Below, in pieces: positions 29,212 to 40,798 of a stretch of 64,000 bases of DNA. Below the pieces are notes generated by a model that saw only the letters and a program-made list of their open reading frames with translations, had not been told where the DNA came from and searched no databases. The stretch comes from Janthinobacterium tructae (GTDB taxonomy: Bacteria; Pseudomonadota; Gammaproteobacteria; Burkholderiales; Burkholderiaceae_D), in contig NZ_CP041185.1 in assembly GCF_006517255.1 (NCBI RefSeq), positions 5,642,001 to 5,706,000 on the forward strand, read 5' to 3'. Numbering within the stretch: position 1 is the first letter of the stretch; each line of letters begins with the position of its first letter. Both the position numbers and the translations under genes were made by a program.

Positions 29212-29922
29212 ATGAAAGTACTGGTGGTTGACGATGATGTCGTGTCGCGCATGGTCTTGATGCATCTGATCGACAGCTGCGGCGTGCACGATATCGTGGA
29301 AGCCGAAGATGGCGCGGCGGCGTGGGAGCAGCTCGAAGGGGGCTTGCGGCCATCGCTGTGCTTTTGCGATTTGCGCATGCCGCGCCTGTCCGGCATGGAA
29401 CTGCTGCAGAAAATCCGCTCCGACAGCACGCTCGACGCCATGCCGCTGGTGCTGGTGTCGTCGGCGAATGACCAGGATACGGTGCGTGACGCCGTGCAGG
29501 CCGGTGCCGCAGGCTACATCGTCAAGCCCTTCCAGCCGGAGCAGGTGCGCCAGCATATCGACGCCTGCTTCGACATCTCCGTATTATCGGCCGAGGCGCC
29601 GCGCGACACCTTGCAGCGCCTCGGCATCGACAGCGAACGCCTGCAGGCCTATCTGACGGGTTTCCAGGGGCAGGTGGGCGCCGCCAGCGAACAGGTCGAC
29701 GCCTTGCTGGCGCGCGGCGAGCCGGCCCAGGCGCGCCAGCAGCTGGAACGGCTGCACCTCGGTTGCCGCACCCTGGGCTTGCATGGCGCGGAGGCCGGGA
29801 TGATGGACCTGCTGCAGGCATCGGTGCTCGATGGCGATCAGATACAGGCGGCGCTGGCCGCACTGGCGCGCAGCGTGGCGCAGCAGGCGCGCCTGGCGCG
29901 GCAGCACGACACCGCCGACTGA
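29212..29922 (+). CDS. Response regulator, REC domain plus degenerate HPt-like helical domain
   Basis: The 236-residue protein has a complete receiver: acidic D7-D9, phosphoacceptor D53 (FCDLRMPRLSG), switch S83/S84 and K105 (YIVKPF). The C-terminus is not a DNA-binding or enzymatic output domain but an all-helical region with ARQQLERLHLGCRTLGL, which aligns with HPt (HxLKGxxxxLG) with glutamate in place of histidine. So it may bind receiver domains without phosphotransfer. I prefer the ATG at 29212 with GGAG 8 bases before it. It follows the hybrid kinase by 85 bases and is probably its partner. Confidence 0.85.
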   Translation: MKVLVVDDDVVSRMVLMHLIDSCGVHDIVEAEDGAAAWEQLEGGLRPSLCFCDLRMPRLSGMELLQKIRSDSTLDAMPLVLVSSANDQDTVRDAVQAGAAGYIVKPFQPEQVRQHIDACFDISVLSAEAPRDTLQRLGIDSERLQAYLTGFQGQVGAASEQVDALLARGEPAQARQQLERLHLGCRTLGLHGAEAGMMDLLQASVLDGDQIQAALAALARSVAQQARLARQHDTAD

Positions 29923-29949
29923 ATCTGCTGTTTTCCGCTTGCCGGGAAA

Positions 29950-29969
29950 ATACTTTAGGTTTAAAGTAT
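29950..29969. promoter_or_regulatory. Palindromic operator before the aryl-CoA operon (probable MarR site)
   Basis: ATACTTTAGGTTTAAAGTAT has perfect 8-base arms around GGTT. It lies 47 bases before the ligase start, and a MarR regulator is encoded within the operon, so it is the natural candidate operator. Confidence 0.6.
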
Positions 29970-30015
29970 CTGCTTCCGGGCCATGTGCACGCGCCCGCTA
30001 CCAGCCAGGATGAGC

Positions 30016-31635
30016 ATGAGCAGCGACCCTTCGCCCAGCACCGCATCTCCCCAGGACGACTTTGCGCGCGCGCACCTGCCGCCGCGCGCACTCTGGCCGC
30101 AGCTGTGCCTGGACTTGCCCGAGCTGCAGTATCCGCCGCGCCTGAACTGTGCCGCCGTGCTGCTCGATGCGGCCGTCGCCAGCGGTGGCGGCGAACGCAG
30201 CGCCATCCTTGCCGATGGCCAGCGCTGGACTTACGCGCAGCTGGCGCAGCAGGTCGACCGCATCGCCCACGTGCTGCGCGCCGACCTGGGCCTGATCCCC
30301 GGCAACCGCGTGCTGCTGCGCGGCGCGAATACGCCCATGATGGCCGCCTGCCTGCTGGCCGTGCTGAAGGCCGGCTGCATCGCCGTGCCGACCATGCCGC
30401 TGCTGCGCGCGCGCGAACTGTCCACGATTATCACCAAGGCAGAAGTGAACGCCGTGCTGTGCGCGCAGGGCTTGCGCGGGGAACTCGACGGCGTGCCGAA
30501 ATGCCCGCCGATGTTGTGCTTTGGCGCTGACGATGCGCCACTGGAACAGCACATGGCCGCCCACGATGCACCGTTTGCCGCCTGCGACACGGCGGCCGAC
30601 GACGTCTGCCTGATCAGCTTTACCTCGGGCACGACGGGCGTGCCCAAGGGCACCATGCACATGCAGCGCGACCTGCTGGCCATTTGCGACTGCTTTCCCC
30701 GCTCCATGCTGCAGGTGCGCGCCGACGATATCTTCATCGGCACGCCGCCGCTGGCCTTCACTTTCGGCCTCGGTGGCCTGCTGCTGTTCCCCCTGCGCTT
30801 TGGCGCTTGCGCCGTGCTGCTGGAAAAACTCACGCCCGAGGGTCTGCTGCGCGCCATCGGCGCCTATCACGCCACGATCTGCTTCACGGCGCCCACCTTT
30901 TACCGCCAGATGGCGCCGCTGGTTGCGCAGCACGACCTGCGCAGCCTGCGCCTGTCCGTTTCGGCCGGCGAGGCGCTGCCGCTGGCCACGCGTGACGCCT
31001 GGCAGGCGGCGACGGGACTGGCCATGACGGACGGCATCGGCGCCACCGAGATGCTGCACATCTTCATTTCCGCCACAGGAGAGGGCATACGCCGCGGCGC
31101 CATCGGCAAGGCCATCCCCGGCTACCAGGCATGCATCGTCGACGACGCCGGCGTGCCGCAGCCGCCCGGCGTGACGGGCCGCCTGGCCGTGAAAGGCCCC
31201 ACCGGTTGCCGCTACCTGTCCGACCCGCGCCAGCGCGAGTACGTGCAGAACGGCTGGAACCTGACGGGCGACACCTTCGAGATGGATGCCGACGGCTATT
31301 TCTATTACCGCTCGCGCAGCGACGACATGATCGTCTCGGCCGGCTACAACATCGCCGGCCCGGAAGTGGAAGAGGCGCTGCTGCGCCATCCGGCCGTGGC
31401 CGAGTGCGGCGTGGTCGGGCGCGCCGATGCCGAGCGTGGCCAGATCGTCGAGGCGCACATCGTGCTCAAGGAGGGCTGCCAGGCCAGTGACCTGCTGGCG
31501 GCCGAACTGCAGGACTTCGTGCGCCAGCAGATCGCCCCGTATAAATATCCGCGCGCCATCCGTTTCCTGCCTTCCCTGCCGCGCACGGAAACGGGCAAGC
31601 TGCAGCGCTTCAAACTTCGCACGGACACCACATGA
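30016..31635 (+). CDS. Benzoate/2-aminobenzoate-CoA ligase family protein
   Basis: The 539-residue enzyme belongs to the AMP-forming acyl-CoA synthetases. It has the P-loop [14 protein letters not shown], the A5-type [13 protein letters not shown], the adenylate-binding [21 protein letters not shown] and the C-terminal lysine motif [19 protein letters not shown] is typical of benzoate- and aminobenzoate-CoA ligases. It would form the aryl-CoA that starts the pathway. I start it at 30016 because AGGA lies 5 bases before that ATG; 30010 is the alternative. It overlaps the next gene by 4 bases. The substrate 2-aminobenzoate is inferred from the downstream fused monooxygenase. Confidence 0.85.
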   Translation: MSSDPSPSTASPQDDFARAHLPPRALWPQLCLDLPELQYPPRLNCAAVLLDAAVASGGGERSAILADGQRWTYAQLAQQVDRIAHVLRADLGLIPGNRVLLRGANTPMMAACLLAVLKAGCIAVPTMPLLRARELSTIITKAEVNAVLCAQGLRGELDGVPKCPPMLCFGADDAPLEQHMAAHDAPFAACDTAADDVCLISFTSGTTGVPKGTMHMQRDLLAICDCFPRSMLQVRADDIFIGTPPLAFTFGLGGLLLFPLRFGACAVLLEKLTPEGLLRAIGAYHATICFTAPTFYRQMAPLVAQHDLRSLRLSVSAGEALPLATRDAWQAATGLAMTDGIGATEMLHIFISATGEGIRRGAIGKAIPGYQACIVDDAGVPQPPGVTGRLAVKGPTGCRYLSDPRQREYVQNGWNLTGDTFEMDADGYFYYRSRSDDMIVSAGYNIAGPEVEEALLRHPAVAECGVVGRADAERGQIVEAHIVLKEGCQASDLLAAELQDFVRQQIAPYKYPRAIRFLPSLPRTETGKLQRFKLRTDTT

Positions 31636-34031
31636 ATATTGTCTGCATCGGCGGCGGCCCCGCCGGCCTGTATTTCAGCCTGCTCATGAAAAAGCAGAAC
31701 CCGGAGCACCGCATCACCGTCATCGAGCGTAACCGCCCGTACGACACGTTTGGCTGGGGCGTGGTGTTTTCCGACCAGACCCTGGGCAACCTGGCCAACG
31801 CGGACGAGCCGACTGCGCGCGCCATCCTGCAGGCGTTCAACCACTGGGACGATATCGAGATCCACTTCAAGGGCGAGACCGTACGCTCTGGCGGTCATGG
31901 TTTTTGCGGCATCGGCCGCAAGCGCCTGCTTAATATCCTGCAGGCGCGCTGCGAGGAACTTGGCGTGCAGCTGGTGTTCGAGACGGAAGTGCAGGATGAC
32001 CAGGCCATCGCGAAGCAGTACGGCGCCGAGCTGGTGATCGCCAGCGACGGCTTGAACAGCCGCATCCGCACGCGCTATGCGGCCAGCTACCAGCCCGAGG
32101 TCGAGCAGCGTCATTGCCGCTTCGTCTGGCTGGGCACGCGCAAGAAATTCGAGGCCTTCACGTTTGCCTTCCGCCAGACGCCACACGGCTGGTTCCAGGC
32201 GCATATCTATCAATACGACGGCGACACGTCGACCTTCATCGTCGAAACGCCGGAACACGTGTGGCGCGCGGCGGGGTTGGACGCCATGAGCCAGGAAGAG
32301 GGCATCGCCTTTTGCGAAGCGCTGTTCGCCGAGGAGCTCGATGGCCAAGGTTTGCTGAGCAATTCGCCGCACTTGCGCGGTTCGGCGCAGTGGATCACCT
32401 TCCCGCGCATCGTTTGCCGGCAATGGGTGCACCGGCACGATGGCGTGCCCGTCGTGCTGATGGGCGACGCGGCCCACACGGCGCATTACTCGATCGGTTC
32501 GGGCACCAAGCTGGCGCTGGAAGACGCCATCGAGCTGGCGCGCTGCTTCGGCCAGCATGCCGACGCCGCTGCTGGTACGGATGCTGCGCTGCTCGCCTAC
32601 CAGCAGCTGCGCGCCATCGAGGTGTTGAAAATCCAGAGTGCTGCGCGCAATTCCATGGAGTGGTTTGAAAACGTCGAGCGCTACAGCGCCATGCAAGCGC
32701 CGCAGTTCGCCTATTCCATGCTCACGCGCAGCCAGCGCATCTCGCATGAAAACCTGCGCCTGCGCGATCCCAAGTACGTGGCCGATTATGAGCTGTGGCT
32801 GGCGCGGCGCGCGGGCGAACAGGCCGGTGTGACGCTGCCGGACGAAGCCATGCCGCCCATGCTCACGCCCTTCCGGCTGCGCGGGGTGTTGCTGAAAAAC
32901 CGCATCGCCGTCTCGCCGATGGCGCAGTACAGCGCCGTCGATGGCGTGGCGGGCGACTACCATCTGATGCACCTGGGCGCGCGCGCCATGGGCGGTGCTG
33001 GCCTCGTGTTTGCCGAGATGACGTGCGTGTCGGCCGATGCGCGCATCACGCCCGCCTGCCCCGGCATGTACAGCGAAGCGCACACGCAGGCCTGGCGGCG
33101 CATCGTCGATTTCGTGCATGCCAACAGCGATGCGAAGATCGCCCTGCAGCTTGGCCACGCGGGGCCGAAAGGCTCGACGCGGCCCATGTGGGACGGCATC
33201 GACCTGCCTTTGAAAGAGGATAACTGGCCGCTGCTGGCTGCCTCGGAGCAGCAGTACCTGGCCGGCGTGTCGCAGCTGGCGCGCGCGGCCACGGAAAGCG
33301 ACCTGGCGCGCATCGAGCAGGACTTCGTGCGCGCCACCCTGGCGGCCGCCGTCGCCGGTTTCGACTGGCTGGAACTGCATTGCGCGCATGGTTATCTGCT
33401 GTCGAGTTTTATCTCGCCGCTGACCAACCGCCGCACGGACGAGTATGGCGGCAGCCTGGAAAACCGCTGCCGTTATCCCTTGCGCGTATTGCGCGCCATG
33501 CGCGCGGCCTGGCCGCAGGATAAACCGATGAGTGTGCGCATCTCGGCCCACGACTGGGTCGAAGGCGGCATCACGCCCGACGATGCAGTCGTCATCGCGC
33601 GCCTGTTCAAGCAGGCCGGCGCCGACCTGATCGACTGTTCCTCGGGACAGGTGAGTAAACTCGAACAGCCCGTGTACGGACGCATGTTCCAGGCGCCGTT
33701 CGCCGACCGCGTGCGCAACGAGGCGGGCATCGCCAGCATGGCCGTCGGCTCCATCTTCGAGGCCGACCACGCCAACAGCATCATCGCCGCCGGGCGCGCC
33801 GACCTGTGCGCCGTGGGCCGGCCGCACCTGGCCAACCCGGCCTGGACGCTGACGGAAATGGCGCGCATCGGCTACAGCGGCGCAGGCGCAGTGACAGGCG
33901 CAGCGTGGCCGAAACAGTATCGTCCGGGCCAGCAGCAGCTGGAACGCAATCTGCAGCGCGAGCGCCAGCTGGCCGCCGCCAGCACGGGCCTCACCCCGCA
34001 ACAGGTGGCCGTGCGGCTGCTGGAAGGATGA
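31632..34031 (+). CDS. Bifunctional aryl-CoA monooxygenase/reductase (2-aminobenzoyl-CoA or salicylyl-CoA type)
   Basis: This 799-residue fusion has two flavin domains. Residues 1 to ~395 form an FAD aromatic hydroxylase ([49 protein letters not shown]). Residues ~408 to 780 form an Old Yellow Enzyme-type reductase ([51 protein letters not shown]). This fusion is known from 2-aminobenzoyl-CoA monooxygenase/reductase of Azoarcus evansii, which hydroxylates and reduces the ring without a ring-cleaving dioxygenase. The overlapping ligase gene supports this. A salicylyl-CoA 5-hydroxylase is the main alternative. Confidence 0.87.
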   Translation: MNIVCIGGGPAGLYFSLLMKKQNPEHRITVIERNRPYDTFGWGVVFSDQTLGNLANADEPTARAILQAFNHWDDIEIHFKGETVRSGGHGFCGIGRKRLLNILQARCEELGVQLVFETEVQDDQAIAKQYGAELVIASDGLNSRIRTRYAASYQPEVEQRHCRFVWLGTRKKFEAFTFAFRQTPHGWFQAHIYQYDGDTSTFIVETPEHVWRAAGLDAMSQEEGIAFCEALFAEELDGQGLLSNSPHLRGSAQWITFPRIVCRQWVHRHDGVPVVLMGDAAHTAHYSIGSGTKLALEDAIELARCFGQHADAAAGTDAALLAYQQLRAIEVLKIQSAARNSMEWFENVERYSAMQAPQFAYSMLTRSQRISHENLRLRDPKYVADYELWLARRAGEQAGVTLPDEAMPPMLTPFRLRGVLLKNRIAVSPMAQYSAVDGVAGDYHLMHLGARAMGGAGLVFAEMTCVSADARITPACPGMYSEAHTQAWRRIVDFVHANSDAKIALQLGHAGPKGSTRPMWDGIDLPLKEDNWPLLAASEQQYLAGVSQLARAATESDLARIEQDFVRATLAAAVAGFDWLELHCAHGYLLSSFISPLTNRRTDEYGGSLENRCRYPLRVLRAMRAAWPQDKPMSVRISAHDWVEGGITPDDAVVIARLFKQAGADLIDCSSGQVSKLEQPVYGRMFQAPFADRVRNEAGIASMAVGSIFEADHANSIIAAGRADLCAVGRPHLANPAWTLTEMARIGYSGAGAVTGAAWPKQYRPGQQQLERNLQRERQLAAASTGLTPQQVAVRLLEG

Positions 34032-34032
34032 C

Positions 34033-34833
34033 ATGAACAAGGAACAACTGGACGGCGCATTGGCCGACAAGCACGCGCTGGTGACGGGTGCCGCCAGCGG
34101 CATCGGCCTGGCGTGCGCGGGCGCCTTGCTGGGTGCGGGCGCCCGGGTCACCCTGGCCGGGCGCGACGGCGCGCGGCTGGCGCGCGCGCGCATGCAGCTG
34201 GAAGAGGCGGGCCACGCGGGCAGGGTGGCCATCTGCGTGCTCGACGTGAGCGTGGAAGCGTCCGTGCAGGCGGGTTTCGCGCAGGCCGCCGCGCACTTCG
34301 GCCGCATCGACATATTGATCAATAACGCGGGCCAGGCGCACGCGGCGCCGTTCGGCAAGACGGGTGCGGCCATCTGGCAGCAGATGCTGGCCGTGAACCT
34401 GACGGGCGTGTTCCACTGCTGCCAGGCGGCCATGCCGGCCATGCTGGAAGCGGGCTGGGGGCGCATCGTCAACGTGGCGTCGACGGCGGGCCTGAAAGGC
34501 TATCGCTATGTCAGCGCCTATGTCGCCGCCAAGCACGGCGTGATCGGCCTGACGCGCGCGCTGGCGCTGGAAGTGGCGCCGCGCGGCGTCACCGTCAACG
34601 CCGTATGCCCCGGTTACACGGAAACGGAGATGGTGGCGCAGGCCGTGCAGAACATCGTGCGCAAGACGGGGCGCGGCGAAGACGCGGCGCGGGCGGAGCT
34701 GGCGGCTGGCAATCCGCAGCAGCGGCTGGTACAGCCACAGGAAGTGGCCGATGCGGTGGCCTGGCTCTGCCTGCCCGCGTCGGCCGCCATGAATGGACAA
34801 TCGATCGCCGTCGCCGGCGGTGAAGTCATGTAG
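34033..34833 (+). CDS. SDR oxidoreductase of the aryl-CoA operon
   Basis: The 266-residue protein has TGAASGIG, NNAG and the active-site YVAAK with serine in NVASTAGLKGYRYV. It reads like a 3-hydroxyacyl-CoA or 3-hydroxybutyrate-type dehydrogenase (YRYVSAYVAAKHGVIGLTRALALE). It begins one base after the monooxygenase stop, so it probably oxidises a hydroxyacyl-CoA formed later in the same pathway. Confidence 0.85.
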   Translation: MNKEQLDGALADKHALVTGAASGIGLACAGALLGAGARVTLAGRDGARLARARMQLEEAGHAGRVAICVLDVSVEASVQAGFAQAAAHFGRIDILINNAGQAHAAPFGKTGAAIWQQMLAVNLTGVFHCCQAAMPAMLEAGWGRIVNVASTAGLKGYRYVSAYVAAKHGVIGLTRALALEVAPRGVTVNAVCPGYTETEMVAQAVQNIVRKTGRGEDAARAELAAGNPQQRLVQPQEVADAVAWLCLPASAAMNGQSIAVAGGEVM

Positions 34834-34836
34834 ACA

Positions 34837-35367
34837 ATGGATAAAATGGACAATGAACGCGACCTCCCGCAGGCCGAGCCGGTGCTGGACCTGGCCAGCC
34901 GCCTGACGCAGGACCACCACCAGTCGCTCAAGCTGTGGCTGCGCATGCTTTCATGCACGGTGAAAATCGAAAACGAGGTGCGCACGCGCTTGCGCGCCAC
35001 CTTCGGCATCACCTTGCCCCGCTTCGATCTGATGGCGCAGCTCGAGCGCTTTCCAGAAGGCTTGCGCATGGGCGAACTGTCCCGGCGCATGATGGTCACG
35101 GGCGGCAATATCACGGGCATCACCGACCAGCTGGAGCAGGAAAAACTGGTGCTGCGCGTGGTCGATCCGAAGGACCGCCGCTCGTACAGCGTCAAGCTGA
35201 CGCCGGCCGGCCGGCGCGCCTTCGACGAGATGGCGCGCGTGCACGAAGGCTGGATCGCCGAACTGCTGCACGGCGTGACACCGGACGACAAAACCCGATT
35301 GATCGACCTGCTGTCGCAGATGAAACAGCACTTGAATGAACACGATCGTGACACCATCGATAAATAA
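34837..35367 (+). CDS. MarR-family transcriptional regulator
   Basis: The 176-residue protein has a winged-helix fold: [74 protein letters not shown], with the DxRxxx wing DPKDRRSY. MarR proteins in such operons usually repress until the aromatic acid or its CoA thioester binds. It lies inside the operon, 3 bases after the SDR, and probably acts at the palindrome at 29950-29969. Confidence 0.9.
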   Translation: MDKMDNERDLPQAEPVLDLASRLTQDHHQSLKLWLRMLSCTVKIENEVRTRLRATFGITLPRFDLMAQLERFPEGLRMGELSRRMMVTGGNITGITDQLEQEKLVLRVVDPKDRRSYSVKLTPAGRRAFDEMARVHEGWIAELLHGVTPDDKTRLIDLLSQMKQHLNEHDRDTIDK

Positions 35368-35377
35368 AGGAAGCAAC

Positions 35378-36232
<855 letters not shown>

Positions 36233-36233
36233 C

Positions 36234-37388
36234 ATGCGTGATACGAGCTATCTGGACTGGCCGTTTTTCGAGGCGCGCCATGCGCAGCTTGCGTCTGAGC
36301 TCGATGCCTGGGCGACGCAGCACCTGGACGGTGCGCATGGCGCCGACGTCGATGCGGCTTGCCGCGCACTGGTGGTGCAACTGGGGCAGGGCGGCTGGCT
36401 GGCGCACGCCACCGGCACCGATGGCAAGATCGATACACGCGCCATTTGCCTGATGCGCGAAACCCTGGCGCGCCACGACGGCCTGGCCGATTTCGCCTTC
36501 GCCATGCAGGGACTCGGTTCCGGCGCCATCGGCCTGTTCGGCAGCCTGGAGAACAAGGCGCGCTATCTGCCGGACGTGGCCAGTGGCAAGCTTATCGCCG
36601 CCTTTGCCCTCTCCGAGCCGCAGGCCGGTTCCGACGTGGCGGCGATGGCGTGCGCGGCGCGGCGCGACGGCGACGCGTATGTGCTCGATGGCGAAAAAAC
36701 GTGGATCTCGAACGGCGGCATCGCCGACTTTTACGTGGTGTTCGCCCGCACGGGCGAAGCGCCCGGCGCGCGCGGCATCAGCGCCTTCATCGTCGATGCC
36801 GACAATCCCGGACTGGAAATCGCCGAGCGCATCGCCGTGATCGCGCCGCATCCGCTGGCGCGCCTGCGCTTTGCCGATTGCCGCGTGCCCGTGTCGCAGC
36901 GCCTGGGCGAGGCGGGGCAGGGCTTCAAGGTGGCGATGGCGACACTGGACGTGTTCCGCACCTCGGTGGCCGCCGCCGCGCTGGGTTTTGCGCGGCGCGC
37001 CTTCGATGAAGCGCTGAACCACGCGACCAAGCGCCAGATGTTCGGCCAGACCCTGGCGGATTTTCAATTGACACAGGCGAAACTGGCACAGATGGCCACC
37101 GGCATCGACGCGGCCGCGCTGCTCACCTACCGCGCCGCCTGGCAGCGCGACCAGGGCCGCAAGGTGACGAAGGAGGCGGCGATGGCCAAGCTGACGGCCA
37201 CGGAAACGGCGCAGCAGGTGATCGACGCTGCCGTGCAACTGTTCGGCGGCATGGGTGTGGTCAGCGACCATCCGGTCGAGCGCCTGTACCGCGAAATTCG
37301 CGCCTTGCGCATCTACGAGGGGGCCAGCGAAGTGCAGCAATTGATCATCGCGCGCGAATTGCTGCGCGAGGCGGCGGTGGACGCATGA
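36234..37388 (+). CDS. Acyl-CoA dehydrogenase
   Basis: The 384-residue flavoenzyme has [36 protein letters not shown] and the C-terminal [16 protein letters not shown] with the catalytic-base region of the family. It should oxidise a saturated CoA intermediate with electrons passed to ETF. Start at 36234, one base after the previous stop codon. It overlaps the next open frame's first ATG by 4 bases. Confidence 0.92.
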   Translation: MRDTSYLDWPFFEARHAQLASELDAWATQHLDGAHGADVDAACRALVVQLGQGGWLAHATGTDGKIDTRAICLMRETLARHDGLADFAFAMQGLGSGAIGLFGSLENKARYLPDVASGKLIAAFALSEPQAGSDVAAMACAARRDGDAYVLDGEKTWISNGGIADFYVVFARTGEAPGARGISAFIVDADNPGLEIAERIAVIAPHPLARLRFADCRVPVSQRLGEAGQGFKVAMATLDVFRTSVAAAALGFARRAFDEALNHATKRQMFGQTLADFQLTQAKLAQMATGIDAAALLTYRAAWQRDQGRKVTKEAAMAKLTATETAQQVIDAAVQLFGGMGVVSDHPVERLYREIRALRIYEGASEVQQLIIARELLREAAVDA

Positions 37389-37414
37389 ACGGTATGAACA
37401 ATCAGGAGAAGACA

Positions 37415-37807
37415 ATGCAAGTGCTGCAACCAGCAGGATGGGCCAGGCCGCGCGGCTATGCGAACGGCGTGGTCGCCAGCGGGCGCACGGTGTATGTCAG
37501 CGGCATGATAGGCTGGGATGCGCAGGGCCAGTTTCACACGGACGATTTCGCGGGGCAGGTGCGCCAGGCGCTGCAGAATATCGTCGCCGTGCTGGCCGAG
37601 GCGGGCGCTTTGCCCGAGCACATCGTGCGCATGAACTGGTATGTACTGGACAAGAAGGAATATGTGGCGGCATATCCACAAATTGGTGTTGCTTACAGAG
37701 AAATCATTGGCAAGCATTTTCCGGCCATGACGGCGGTGCAGGTGGCGGGACTGATAGAGGACAGAGCGAGGGTGGAGATCGAGGTGACGGCGGTGTTGCC
37801 TGAGTGA
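37415..37807 (+). CDS. RidA-family (YjgF/UK114) deaminase
   Basis: The 130-residue protein has VVASGRTVYVSGMIGWDAQGQ, the central IVAVLAEAGALPEHIVRMNWYV and the C-terminal ARVEIEVTAVLPE with the arginine typical of active RidA members. RidA proteins hydrolyse reactive enamine/imine intermediates. In a 2-aminobenzoate pathway it could release ammonia from the amino-enone formed by the monooxygenase/reductase. I chose the ATG at 37415 because AGGAG lies 6 bases before it; a start at 37385 would add 10 residues. Confidence 0.9.
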   Translation: MQVLQPAGWARPRGYANGVVASGRTVYVSGMIGWDAQGQFHTDDFAGQVRQALQNIVAVLAEAGALPEHIVRMNWYVLDKKEYVAAYPQIGVAYREIIGKHFPAMTAVQVAGLIEDRARVEIEVTAVLPE

Positions 37808-37970
37808 GCGGCGGCACCTGTATGGTAAGCATAAAAATGTAACAAATCGTGATTTCTCCAAGAATAGATATTAAAACCACACTATTTGTGTTCTACTTGG
37901 CAACCGATCTCATACGCTATAAATGTAGATACGGCATTTCTTGAGAGAATTATTACGAAAGAGGTTACAT

Positions 37971-38603
37971 ATGTTAATGCGTACAGGTTTAATTGCGCTG
38001 ATGTCAATTGCGACGCTGGGAAGCGCCGCTGCTGCCATTCCAAACAATGGATTTGAGAGGAGCAATCTGTCCTCGTTTTCCATCGGTGGAGATTCTGATG
38101 TCCAGGTGCGAACGTCATTTCTTGGCTATACGGCTGCCGAAGGACAATATTTTGCGCATTTGAGCAACGCTGGACAGGAAGACCTGAGTGCGTTTGGCGG
38201 GACAATTGGCTCTGCCATGAGCAAGACGGTCACCCTCGCTGCAGGGCAGGGTTTTTCTTTTAAATGGGCCTTCCTGACAACAGAGTCCGGACCCACGCCC
38301 TACAATGATTTCGCCCTGTTTTTGAATGGCAAGGTCTTCAATTTGTCGGATGTTGTCACGGTTGGCGCCAATGGCCGCACAGGATGGAATACTTACAACT
38401 GGACGAATCCGGAAGCTTTTACCGGCACGGTGACTTGGCTCGTGGGCAACGCGAAAGATAATCTGTCGTCCTCCCATCTGCTGATCGATGATGTCAGGAT
38501 GGCTGTGAGTCCGGTACCGGAACCCCACTTTTTGACAATGCTGCTTGTCGGGCTTGGTATTTCAAGTGTCGCAGGACGGCGAAAGAGAAAGCGTGATGCA
38601 TAA
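37971..38603 (+). CDS. PEP-CTERM sorting-domain protein
   Basis: The 210-residue protein has an N-terminal signal peptide (LIALMSIATLGSAAAA), a beta-rich body with several NW/NG turns, and a C-terminal sorting signal: VPEP, a hydrophobic helix (HFLTMLLVGLGISSVAG) and the basic tail RRKRKRDA. Such tails are cut by exosortases during export. An EpsH-type exosortase is encoded at 51640, 13 kb away. AGAGG precedes the ATG. A bidirectional terminator follows directly. The function of the body is unknown. Confidence 0.85.
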   Translation: MLMRTGLIALMSIATLGSAAAAIPNNGFERSNLSSFSIGGDSDVQVRTSFLGYTAAEGQYFAHLSNAGQEDLSAFGGTIGSAMSKTVTLAAGQGFSFKWAFLTTESGPTPYNDFALFLNGKVFNLSDVVTVGANGRTGWNTYNWTNPEAFTGTVTWLVGNAKDNLSSSHLLIDDVRMAVSPVPEPHFLTMLLVGLGISSVAGRRKRKRDA

Positions 38604-38612
38604 AAAAACGAT

Positions 38613-38640
38613 AAAAAGATCCGCTTTTGCGGATCTTTTT
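38613..38640. terminator. Bidirectional terminator
   Basis: Stem AAAAAGATCCGC/GCGGATCTTTTT with loop TTTT; A-run on one side, T-run on the other. It serves the PEP-CTERM gene on the plus strand and may serve the minus-strand acyltransferase. Confidence 0.85.
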
Positions 38641-38761
38641 ATTGGTGCCTGCGCGGCTGCCTGCGGCCGCTATCAACAAGTTCCAGGCGTTGAGAATTGC
38701 CGGCCATGGTGGGTGTATGCAACCAACGAGGGGGCTTTTGTTACCTCCCCTTCAAGCACAA

Positions 38762-40798
38762 TTAGCTGCTCGGTACGACACTTTTCTCTACTCTCGATGC
38801 CTTTGTCGAGGCAGCGGGGAGCAGGGTGGGAGCAAGATAGCTTGCCACGCGCCGCGCGTAAGCAGGTCGCATATGGATGGGATCCGTGTAGAGCGGTTTC
38901 CCTTCTGCATCAAGTACCGGACAAGTTTCCTGCGAACACAGGTAGTTCAGCGGATCGATCAGCACTGCTCCTGTCTGTTCGGCAATGGCGCTCAGGCGCT
39001 TACGCGGACCGGCACTCTCTCGAAGAAATTTTTCGACCGCAACGTCAGGAATCTGAGGCAGGGGATAAATACTTTTGAAACGCGAGCCCGCATACATGTT
39101 ACGGGGGTCAAATGCGCCGCCACTGGGAGGTTGCATGATGAGGTAGACACGCTTCCCATGTTTTTTCAGTAATTCTACGCTCGTTTGCAGGGATTGGTAG
39201 GCTTTTTCCATCGCTATTTCTTCAGGGAATGCGTAGCGTTTGCCATTGGATTCAACGAGCAGTTCTGCATAGTTATTTTTGAAGTATCCATACCATGCGG
39301 CTCCAATCACGACCGTATCCACGTCATCCTGGTTGGCAAGGTCATATGCGGCATCGATTATTTTCGGACATATCGGGAAACGCACCAAGGGCAAGCGGAT
39401 AGTGCCTTGAATTGGCGGGCAGCCGCCGGCGGTGGCGAAAATCACCGAATTGTTTGCATTACCGCTCTTTGCCATGGTCTGCTCAATATAAGGACCATAT
39501 TGCTGTATCAGCGAATCTCCGATGAATACTGTCAGTTTTGGAGAGGTGCTGCTTATTTTCTGAAAAACGATCCCATTGTGACGGTATGGCGTGAAACTTT
39601 GGCCGGGAAAGTCGCTGTCATTCAAGGCATTCAGATAGATGTCGGCGCCGTGTACATTGATGCGTTCCTTGAGCAGGCCAAAATGAATGCTCAAACCAAT
39701 AGCTATGATAGCGACCATGGCGCCGCTCAAGGATGCCACCACGTTTTTCTTTCTACGGGTGCGCAGTGGCACTTCAAGGTAGCGATAGGTCAAATAAGCA
39801 AGAGCAAAGGCAAGCAGTATTAGTGCTATTTTAATTTGATACGTCGGCTTTTCGCCGTGAATGATGAATCCAAAGGATAGCAATGGCCAATGCCAGAGAT
39901 ACAATGGATAACTGATCAAACCAATCGATACCATTATTTTTCGGCTGAGGATAGCGCGATTGATGATCGAAGATGGCCCCGCCATGATTAGCAAAAATAC
40001 TCCGGCGACTGGAAGGATCGCCCACCATCCGGGAAAAAGATCCTGAGGCTTGATCAGCGAAAAACCGGCAATCAGCATGGCCGCACCGATCACGGACGCC
40101 GAATTTTTTTGGCGCGCAGACCATGTCGGGCGATAAAGATGCCAATACGCTGCGATGCCACCGGCCATCAGTTCCCAGAAGCGTGTCAATGGCGAAAAAA
40201 ACGCTGCGGAGGGATCCGTTCCGACGGTCAGGATATTACTGGCCATGGAGATGACAAATATCACCGTTGTGACCAGGAGAAAATTCATCTTCTTTTTAAA
40301 GACGAGCCATAGGATCAATGGCCAAAGAAAATAGAATTGTTCTTCTACGCCCAGGGACCACAGGTGCAATAAAGGCTTGGTAGTTGCTGAGTTGTCGAAA
40401 TATCCGGATTCATGCCAAAGTACGAGGTTGGAAATAAAGCTCCCGCCAGCGGCCGTGTGCTTGCCCACCTGCTGGAACTCTCCACTCAGCAAAGTTATCC
40501 ATCCAAAACCGAGTGTGACCACAAGAACCAGTAATAATGCTGGAAAGATACGCCGCACGCGGCGGGAATAGAAACTTGCAATGCTGAAATCGTTCGTTTC
40601 CAGCTGTGTCAGGATGATGGACGTGATCAAGTATCCAGAAATGACGAAAAAAACATCGACACCGATGAAGCCGCCGACGAACCAGTTTGGCCACCCATGA
40701 TAGAGAACCACAGAAAGTACAGCGACCGCGCGCATGCCATCAATGTCGGCGCGGTATTTGATGCCGTGAGGATGCGGGGCGCTAGGACGTGTGTTCAG
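38762..40798 (-). CDS. OafA/YrhL-type membrane acyltransferase with C-terminal SGNH domain
   Basis: The protein (678 residues from the start used here) has an acyltransferase-3 domain of about ten membrane helices (VDVFFVISGYLITSIIL, LLHLWSLGVEEQFYFLWPL) and a C-terminal SGNH hydrolase-like domain with GDSLIQQYG and DPIHMRPAYA. These proteins O-acylate polysaccharides. The usual ATG at 40735 cuts off the conserved start YRADIDGMRAVAVLS: the frame goes on upstream for 21 codons to a CTG at 40798, with AGGAG 6 bases before it. No ATG, GTG or TTG occurs in frame between the upstream stop and this point, so I use the CTG. Confidence 0.8.
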   Translation of the reverse strand: MNTRPSAPHPHGIKYRADIDGMRAVAVLSVVLYHGWPNWFVGGFIGVDVFFVISGYLITSIILTQLETNDFSIASFYSRRVRRIFPALLLVLVVTLGFGWITLLSGEFQQVGKHTAAGGSFISNLVLWHESGYFDNSATTKPLLHLWSLGVEEQFYFLWPLILWLVFKKKMNFLLVTTVIFVISMASNILTVGTDPSAAFFSPLTRFWELMAGGIAAYWHLYRPTWSARQKNSASVIGAAMLIAGFSLIKPQDLFPGWWAILPVAGVFLLIMAGPSSIINRAILSRKIMVSIGLISYPLYLWHWPLLSFGFIIHGEKPTYQIKIALILLAFALAYLTYRYLEVPLRTRRKKNVVASLSGAMVAIIAIGLSIHFGLLKERINVHGADIYLNALNDSDFPGQSFTPYRHNGIVFQKISSTSPKLTVFIGDSLIQQYGPYIEQTMAKSGNANNSVIFATAGGCPPIQGTIRLPLVRFPICPKIIDAAYDLANQDDVDTVVIGAAWYGYFKNNYAELLVESNGKRYAFPEEIAMEKAYQSLQTSVELLKKHGKRVYLIMQPPSGGAFDPRNMYAGSRFKSIYPLPQIPDVAVEKFLRESAGPRKRLSAIAEQTGAVLIDPLNYLCSQETCPVLDAEGKPLYTDPIHMRPAYARRVASYLAPTLLPAASTKASRVEKSVVPSS

